Shown: positions 1-8,400 of the stretch, in pieces | Layout of the letters: each line of letters opens with the position of its first letter | How positions within the stretch are numbered: the stretch's first letter is position 1 | From: CAYZXT01 sp964482515 | Lineage (GTDB): Bacteria; Elusimicrobiota; Elusimicrobia; FEN-1173 | Direction of reading: 5' to 3' | Assembly (NCBI GenBank): GCA_964482515.1 | Contig: CAYZXT010000008.1 | Location: forward strand, 1-64,000 | DNA length: 64,000 bases | Program-made: the position numbers and the translations under genes | The notes under the pieces: generated by a model | What the model saw: only the letters and a program-made list of their open reading frames with translations | What the model was told of the DNA's origin: nothing | The model's database searches: none

Positions 1-1
1 T

Positions 2-2335
2 TTTCTTTATGGGTTCGCTTTGGGACAATATCAATTATTGGACCTGTTTGTGTTGAGCGATGACCCCGCCATTCCGACCGTCGCTATCGTTCCGATCGAT
101 GAAATAGAGGATCTCCTGGAAAATATTCTTACCGTTCAGCGATGGGATAATTCGGTCGAAATAATTAACGCAATGGCTGGCGCGGGGCCGTTGCTTGCGC
201 CAGTTCTTATCGGGGTTGCTAACAACAGCATGATTGAAAAGAACGCAATCACGGCGGTCATAATGGCCGCGGCGCAAATCGGCGGAGAGGAGGGCCTCCG
301 AATTCTCCTTCCAATCGCGAAGAAATTGAATGAATCACAACAAGCCGACTGGTTTGACGGGGACTTCTTAGATGAGGCAGGAGTGCTCATAGCTGCGCTT
401 CGTTCCTTCTCTGATCCGTCTTCAATAAAGGGTTTAATTCCGTTCTTGAGATTCCGTTCGGTTATCGCGAGGGCCGCCATCACCGCTTTGTCTAAAACGG
501 CGCAGGGTCGGGCGGTGGATGTATTGGCCGATGTTCTAAGAGACAGAGTTTTTCATCCCACGGTGCGCGAGGCGGCAGCCGTTGGGCTGGGCGAGCTGGG
601 ATTATTGGAAGCGCTTCCTCATCTGACGCGGGCCTTGGATTACACCATTTCAAGCGTGTCTATGAATCCCACGGCCCTTGCAGAAGCCGCGGCCCAGGCG
701 ATCGGCGTCGTGCTGTCAAAGGCCCCCCTAAGTTCCGATATCTCTAATTCGTCTGCGAAGGCCAATGTTGACGCGGCGATTGATGCGCTTGCGCGCATCC
801 TAAATCAGCCGAATAAACACTCGACTGCCTTGCGCTTGGCGGCTGTCGCTGGTTTGGAGGGCTCGGCTCAAAACAGGCTGATTCCTCCGGCCACCATTTT
901 GATGGGCCACCTGGATGATTCGGATAATGACGTGCGCCGGCGTATCGCTCAAAGTTTGCTGGCGATAAATCCCGCCGAAGTTCCCGGTTTGATTGAGGCC
1001 ATTCGAAATCGGTTGTCGGTCGAAAGGGAGGCCGCCGTTCGTGATTCCTTAGTTCAAGCATTGAAGGTCGAACCAAGGAATCGGAACCTCACGAAACCGG
1101 AAACCTACGCGGCGGTTCAGAGGGACTTCGGCCCGCTTTGGACGAAGTTCGGCAATTTTCTTACCCGCGATCCGATGGACGAACGCGTCATTCCAAAATG
1201 GATAACGGAGATTTTTTTCGCCTGGGCCTATGAGATTCTGGATGTCCTGCTTCCCGGACGGTTCTTCCGGGCGCACCCGGACGCGACCACGGTCCAACGG
1301 GCCGCCCGCGCGGCGGGCATCGGTTTTATGGTCGTTGCGGGGTTCGCGGGAATGTCTCTGGCCCTTTCCGCTTTTATAGTTCCCGCTCAGCTCGCTGTTG
1401 CCGCCGCTTGGTCGGTGAGTCCCCTCGTGGCAATTTGTGTGGCGGTTATTCTGTCCACGGCGGCCGTGTTCTCTTCTTTCCTGGGGGGAGCGGCGGTCTG
1501 GCACGTCATCCACAATAGCGTCATTCGTTTTGCCCCGCTGACCGCCGGTTTACCGGTGCCGGAACCGGATGCTTCCGTTCCCCTCCAGGCGCGCGTGATT
1601 TTGGAGAACCTCGGCGCGGCGGAGAGTTTGAATCTGGAAGATTTCTGGGCCGTGATGGGACGGCGGGCCGGCGATTGGGACTCTCAGGCGCGGAACGAAA
1701 AAGCCTTGGAAATCTTGAAATCGGAAAAAGGCCAGGCGGCCTATCGGTCGGCCCTTTCCACTTTGCTCGCCCGGGTCGTTCGCTTGAGGGAGCAGGAAGT
1801 CCCGTCGGAGCAGAGGGCGATGTCTCTCGCCGAGCGCGTGAAGTTCGCGTCCGACCGGAACGGCGCGCAACTCAACATCGTCCCGGTGCTCAACCGCGAG
1901 TCGATCCCGGGCGACGTGATCGCGGCCGCGGAACAGGCGCCGGGCAACACCTACGTGCTGGCGGTCGGATTCGATCCGAAGACGACGAACCTGGCGAACG
2001 CCCAGCGGGACCTGAACGATCTCCAGTCCGGAATGCCGGCCAACGTCAAGCTGGTGGCCGTCAACGCTTTCTTCAAGTTGAATGAGACCCAGAACCGGTT
2101 CGCCCTCGCCGTCCTGGAAAAGGCGCTGGAAGGCCGCGAAGACATCCTCCTGACGGAGGGCGCGGCCTTCAACGTGATCGCCGACCTGTCCAGGATCCTC
2201 GTGGACAGAAGCGGCTGCGATTTGTTGAAGGAAATTACCCTCATTCCTTTGGGGACCTTCGGTCAATTCTACATCGCCTCGCAGGAACTCGACCTACTCG
2301 AAAAAGCCGCCCGTTACTACGCCACGCAGGCCTAA
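2..2335 (+). CDS. HEAT-repeat membrane protein, 5' end outside the window
   Basis: The frame is open to the window edge, so the true start probably lies upstream; a TTG at 20 is the first possible start inside. The first ~350 residues are helical repeats of HEAT/PBS-lyase type (for example 'AAVGLGELGLLEALPHL' and 'DDSDNDVRRRIAQSLLAI'). Then come hydrophobic segments at about residues 435-500, followed by 'HVIHNSVIRFAPLTAG'. The last ~150 residues form a mixed alpha/beta domain ending in ATQA. I do not know the function; HEAT repeats normally serve as protein-binding scaffolds. The next gene downstream carries a similar membrane motif and the same ATQA terminus, so the two may be related or act together. 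The membrane location is inferred from hydrophobicity. Confidence 0.75.
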   Translation, partial: FLYGFALGQYQLLDLFVLSDDPAIPTVAIVPIDEIEDLLENILTVQRWDNSVEIINAMAGAGPLLAPVLIGVANNSMIEKNAITAVIMAAAQIGGEEGLRILLPIAKKLNESQQADWFDGDFLDEAGVLIAALRSFSDPSSIKGLIPFLRFRSVIARAAITALSKTAQGRAVDVLADVLRDRVFHPTVREAAAVGLGELGLLEALPHLTRALDYTISSVSMNPTALAEAAAQAIGVVLSKAPLSSDISNSSAKANVDAAIDALARILNQPNKHSTALRLAAVAGLEGSAQNRLIPPATILMGHLDDSDNDVRRRIAQSLLAINPAEVPGLIEAIRNRLSVEREAAVRDSLVQALKVEPRNRNLTKPETYAAVQRDFGPLWTKFGNFLTRDPMDERVIPKWITEIFFAWAYEILDVLLPGRFFRAHPDATTVQRAARAAGIGFMVVAGFAGMSLALSAFIVPAQLAVAAAWSVSPLVAICVAVILSTAAVFSSFLGGAAVWHVIHNSVIRFAPLTAGLPVPEPDASVPLQARVILENLGAAESLNLEDFWAVMGRRAGDWDSQARNEKALEILKSEKGQAAYRSALSTLLARVVRLREQEVPSEQRAMSLAERVKFASDRNGAQLNIVPVLNRESIPGDVIAAAEQAPGNTYVLAVGFDPKTTNLANAQRDLNDLQSGMPANVKLVAVNAFFKLNETQNRFALAVLEKALEGREDILLTEGAAFNVIADLSRILVDRSGCDLLKEITLIPLGTFGQFYIASQELDLLEKAARYYATQA

Positions 2336-2380
2336 CCACCGCGCCTCTGGTTTACGACATTGTTACATCTTACTAAGACG

Positions 2381-2409
2381 TTTCTAAGGCCCACCCTGTA
2401 GAATAGATA
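2381..2409 (+). promoter_or_regulatory. Weak candidate promoter for the giant gene
   Basis: TTTCTA (2381-2386), 17 bp, TAGATA (2404-2409), with the ATG six bases later at 2416. An alternative -10 is TAGAAT at 2399-2404. No Shine-Dalgarno is visible. If TAGATA is used, the mRNA would be essentially leaderless. Confidence 0.3.
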
Positions 2410-2415
2410 CCATTC

Positions 2416-5400
2416 ATGCCAACTTTTAAACGCTTTCGCCCATTCGCGGCCTTCGGGCTGGGGTTGGTCTATTTCCTGGCCAACTGCGTCTTCGTCCATT
2501 CGGCCGAATCCAATTTTTGGTCCGCGAGGCGGTCGTCCCGACGCGAGCCCGCGCGCGTGGCCGGTCTGCCCGGGGCCTCCCGTTCGCCGAATTATGCGGA
2601 CGTTTTAACAGGCCTGCCGCCGCCGGAGCCGGGCGCCTCCTCCGTCCTCTCGGGAGAATTGAAAAATAACCTTCCATCCGGTTTCCTGAAACATGCAGAC
2701 AACGCGCTCGACGCGCTGTCCCCTCAGTACGGCTCCCTGCGATCCGCCACCGTCCCGCCCAACGTTGAGAACCCTCCCGTCGTCATCCATATCCAGGACG
2801 TGCACCTGAACGCCGAGGCCCAGGCGAACATCGGGAAAACGATGCAGGCCTTGGTCGACCGCGGGGCGGTGGACCTCGTGGCGCTCGAAGGCGCCTTCGG
2901 AGAGATCGACCTGGAGCGGTTCCGCGCGTTTCCGCACAAGGACAGCACCCGCGCCGCCGCGGATTTCCTGCTGCGCGAACAAAAAATATCAGGGCCGATC
3001 CATGCCGCTCTCGTCAGCGAAAAAGAAATCCCGCCGCTGGTGGGCGTGGACGACCGCGGGCTCTATCAGGCGAACGCGGACGCTTACCGCCGCGCCGCAG
3101 GCCGGATGGAAAAAGACAAATCGGACTGGCGTTCGCGGGCCGATGGTTTGGCGGCGCGCAAGAGACGGGTCTTCAATCCGGAGCTTCTGGCCTTCGACGA
3201 CGCGATGGAGAGGTTTCACTCCGGGAATGAGAATTTAGGGGACCATGTCCGGAGGCTGACGAGCCTCCCGGCGCCGGGCCCATTCCCCGAGACCGAAAAG
3301 TTTTCGCGGGCGCTGGAGATCGAGCGGTCCCTGGATTTCGACGAGGTGGAACGGCAACGTGCGGCGCTGGTCCGGGATCTGACGGGCCGCCTGGACCGGG
3401 ACCAGATCGACGCGCTGACGCGGCTCTCCGCCGCTTATCACCTGGGGAGCGTCCGCTACGCGGAGTTCTACGGGCATTTGAAGGACCTCTGCGAGCGGAC
3501 GGGTTCGCCCTTGTCGGATTATCCGTCCATGGAAAAATACGTGCGCTATGTCCTGCTGGCGGACGGGATCGACGCGGCCCGCCTGCTGTCGGAGATTTCA
3601 TCCCTGGAAAAAGCCCGATACGGGGCGCTCGCGACAACGGAATCGGAGGAAAATTTACTGAAGGAATCGCGCCGTTCGCGGTTGACCGGAAAACTCCTGG
3701 CTTTCGCCCTGACGCCCGAAGAATGGAAGGAATATCAAGTGGCCAGTGGTCAGTTGCCGGTCGCGGGTGTGAATCCGCCGGCCACTGGCCACCAGCCGCC
3801 GGTCACCCTAAATTTATCTTCCTACGAATCCTTCTACCGCGAAGCTCGGTCCCGCGACGAGGCGATGGCGCGGAACTTGCGGGACGCCATGGACGTGCGC
3901 GGCGCGCGGACTGCCGTCCTGGTGACGGGCGGATTTCACGGCGACGGCGTTTCGTCGCGGCTGAGGGCCGGCGGCGCGGCGGTCCTGACCTATGCGCCGA
4001 AGATCAGCAGAGCGGATGGCGGGACTTCCTACCTGAGCGTGTTCAACCGGGAAAAAACCCCGCTGGAGAAAATGTTCGCCGGTGAAAAGCTGTTCCTTTC
4101 GCCCGAGAACTGGACGCCGGAAATCCGGATGGGCCAGGCCGCGGCGATGATGGCGAAGGAATCCTTTCGTCCGGACGGTTTCGCGCCGCAGGACGTTTTG
4201 ACGGATTTGTTCGGCGCGCTGTCCGGCGTCGGTGCCTGGATCGAGAAGAAAGCGCGTGAGGCGACTGTCTTCATCCGTCGCGCCGACGAGACCGTTGCCG
4301 TCACGTTCGTCTTGTCCGCCGATGGACGGATCGAATCCATGGCCCAGGAGGAACCTCTATCGCCGCCCTGGCGGCGCATCGCCCGCGCGGCGGTCGTCTT
4401 CTCCGCGACGCTGGCCGCCATGGTGGTCCTTGAATCGCTGGTCCCCACCCACGGGGCCGCTCCCGCCATGTTCAGCGCCATCGTCTTCCTCGGCGACGGA
4501 AGCCTGCTCCCGAAATCCATCGTGCCGTACCAGCCGCCGGCGTCGTCCCTGGCCGTCGAGGCGAAGGCGGTTGTACCCTTGGGCGTGACGGAAGAGCCGG
4601 TCTCCCCGGAGCTGTTGTCCATCGACCTCTACGCGGCGCTGGAGTTGGAGGAACATCGGGATGCAGGCCGGGACGAAATAAAAATAGCCTTCCGTCGTCT
4701 GGCGAGGAAGTATCATCCGGACGTCAACATCGGCGATGCCCATGCCGAGCAAAAGTTTAGGGACATTAATCAGGCCTACTCCGTTCTGAACGACCCGGCG
4801 AAACGCGCTTATTACGACCGCCGCAGCCGCTTTGGGCAGCACGGCCGATGGAGGCCCGCCACGCCGCTGTTCCCGGCGCGGACGCCGGCGCCCCAATTGG
4901 GGTCCGGCAAGTCGCCCGAAGACACCGCGTTCCGCGCACGCGTGGGACGGCTGTTGATGCGGATCTCAAGCATGCGCGAGACGGCGGAAGCGGACCTCAT
5001 CAACGGGAAGCCGAATCCGGTCCATCGCTACCTGACGCCGAAGGGTTTTGCTCATCTGATGAGCGAGCTGTCTTCCTCAGAGCAAGGGCTAAAGACAATT
5101 TGGGAAACGGTCGAACAGAACGGTCTTGCGTCGATGGATCCTTTGGAAAGGCGGAAAATCGAAATGTTCCTGGAGCGGCTTGAGGAAGCTCCGGTGCGCT
5201 GGGATGCGCTCGACGAGCGGGAGTTTTTCAACATTCAAAAGGAATTTCTGAAAAGGTGGGTCGACGATTTTAATGTGCCGCGGGAGCACAGGGTCCTGTT
5301 CAAGCGATTCTTGGAATTGAAGAAGGAGATAGAGGAGCAGTTGGAATTGTATTTCATCAGGGTCAAGTTTGACGCTCAGGGGTTCTGGCAACATCTGACG

Positions 5401-8400
5401 ATCGTTCGGAAAAGGGTCGCGGAGCTTTTCGCCGATTTGAAGCGCACTCCCGATCTGGATCCTGGCGTGTGGGATTTTTCCAACCTCACGCTCGGTTCCA
5501 CATACGCCACTTCTGAGAAGTCGCGCGCGTCACAATGGTTTTTCCACCGGGTCGGAACGGTTTACCGTCGCTTGGCCGGGCGCGAGCTCACGCCGAAACG
5601 CTGGGCCGAACTGGGCGTGGCCTGGCTGTGGGAACTGCCGCAGTCCATTCCCGCCATGCTGCTGAACCAGCGGAAAACCGGTTCCTATCTGATGCGGCAT
5701 GCAGCGCCCGATGAAACCATCGATTCCGCAGTGATGCAGGAGCGCCTGCGCGGCATCCGCTGGATGCGGCTGGTGTCGTTCACGGTCCCTCTGCTGGTGG
5801 AAATTTTGATCTATTTCATGTTCCGGCTTAACGCCGTTCCCTTCGACCAGGCGGCGGCCGTGATCCTATCGACGGCGTTGTTCGCCTTCGTTTCGTCCAA
5901 CGCCCTGTCCCACTTGGCCTACAACATCCGCCATCCCGGCGCGCCGCTGACGACGGGGGAAGCGGACGAAGACCTCTTGTCGCGGTTGGCGGATGCCGTC
6001 GCGGGGGGGGACGCGGCCGGGTTGCGGGAGGCGGTCAGGCCGTGGGTCGAGCCCGCCGCTGCGCATTTGGCCCAGGTTCAGAGGAAGATCGCCGTGGTCG
6101 GCCCGGAGCCGTTCGCCTTGCTGGCTGGGATCAACCTGGGTTGGCTCGCACGCCGAGACAAGACGACGGCCGTGACGTTGCTGGAGTTGTTTCGGGAGGA
6201 AGGGGACTTCCGCGCCCTCGCGGACGTTTCGACGTACGCGTTCCTGCCGGGTTATTTGCTGGGGCAGATTGCCGAGGGGCAGATCCCCGGGCCAGGAAGC
6301 CTCGAGCTGCTCATGACGAGCGATCTGGCGCCGGAGGAGAAGGGCGCGCTGGCGGAGACGGTCCTACGCTGGGCCCTCGTGAACCTGGATTATGAGCGGA
6401 CGGCAGAGGTTTTCAAACAATTTTATTCCGAGGCGCGGGCGCTGATGACGCCCGCCCTTCTGAGCGCGGTACTGCGCGATCACCCGTCCGTTCTCGTTCG
6501 TCTCTCGTTGACGGGCGAAAAATTCACCAAGCCGGCGGCCGAACTCCTCGAGGAGATCATCGACGGCGCGTTGAAGGACCCCCATGGGGAGACGGTCGCG
6601 CCGGCCCTGGCCTGCCGTCGGGAACTCCTGGCGTTGTTCGGGAGCGATATCGACGACCTTCGCAACAAGGCGCGGCGCCGGGTAGAAGCGATTCCCCCGG
6701 CCTTCTGGCTGGTGGCGGCGGACGACCGGGAATATGCCCACGCGCTGCACCGCGCGCTGGGAAGCCAGCAGTGGGCCGAGGCGTGGCTCCGCCGCGAGCG
6801 CTGGTTCCCCGCGGCTTTAGTGGCCCTCTTCGCGTCGTTTCCGGACAATCCCCAATACCTGGAGCGGCTGCGGAAGCGGGCGCCCAACGCCATCGCGACC
6901 GATGATTTGATTGAGGCGCTGGTCCAGGTCATCTACGGAGGTCGCGCCGCGGCCGAGTTCGATTTCCTTCCCGGCGACGGGGAGGCGCTCGATCTGTTGA
7001 TCGCCGCCGCGCGGCCCCTCGTCCACGGCAGGTTGATCGTGTCGATCGCGGGAGGCCAGGCCATGGGCGGTGTTGCGCCCGCCGACTTTCTGCGCCGCCT
7101 GTTGGAAGAGGACAGGGAATCCTTGGCGCGGCCGGGGCCCATAGCCGGCAAGGGCCTATTCATTTGGACAATGGCGGAACGTTTTGCGGGAAATGCCAAG
7201 CTGCAGCGACAGATCGCCAAACTCCTGGAAGAGATGGAGAGAAGCGCTGCGTCCCTCGCAAGCCGGGATCGGTCGAACGCGGCGGACGTTCCCGTTCGAG
7301 CGCTTTTGGCGTACCTCTCCGAGTCCCGGCCGCCTTTGGACAGGCGGGATCCCTATACCTACTATCTCACGCCCGATGAGGCGACGGCCGCGGCTTTGGG
7401 AAGTTTCATCAAAGGATTTTACGGCGACAAAAAGCTTTTGCCCGCCATGGACCGGGTCATCGATGAGGAAATCGCCGCCTTCGAGCCCTGGGGCGACCAC
7501 TTCGCGCGGCTTTTTTTCCTCGACCGGCTTTATCCAACCGCGGGCGCCCGCCGAAGCCGGCTCCAGGAGGTCCTTTACACGGTCGAGATGATCGACGCGA
7601 TCGAAGGGAGCGTCATCCCTTATCTGACAGCGCGTTACGCCGAGACTCACAAAAATCCTGCCCGAAGGGAGATCGACAAGTTGGTTCAGGATTGGCTGTC
7701 GTTGAACCGGCTCCCGGTCGTCCACCGGGCCGTGGGCCTCGTTTCGGCCCGTTTCGCCTTCTTTCGATCGCTGGAAACGGGCGCGGCGGACGCCGCCCTG
7801 GCCCGCGACCGCCTGGAGAAGGCTCTGCGGGCATATCCCTTGACACGTTCCTCGGACGACATCCTGCGGGAATTGAAAACGCCGAGGGCCATCCGGGCCG
7901 GCCTGGGGATTTCCGAAGCGGAAGCCACCTTTTTCGATGATGTGCAAAAGAACGTTCGCCTGCGGCAGAGCTCCTGGCGGATGGTCGGCCCGTTCCCCGA
8001 CTCCCATCCGATCGTTCTGCCGCCGCTGGTCGGCGGGGTCGTCCTTTCCATCGGCGCCTTGGCGTTGGGCGTCGCTTACGTCGGGGCGTCCCTGATCAAG
8101 GACCGGATTATGGCGTTGGAATGGTTCGAGCGCGGCCGTGCCTGGCGCCGGATTCTGCACGCCATCGTCGCCGTCGCCCTCCCGGATTTGTCGGGGGTCC
8201 GGAAAGCGTTGTTTCCTCGGACGGGGAGAGCGCCGTCAAAGCGGATCTTTGCGGAACCCCCCGTCGTCACAGTGACGGACCTTGAACTCGTTCCGGTGAG
8301 ATCCGGCCCCCGCGTCCTCTTGGTCTATGACGCGGCGTCCGAATCCCAATTCAGGGAGTTCGGCGAGGCGAAGCGCCGGCTGATCGAGATCGGCGTCGAC

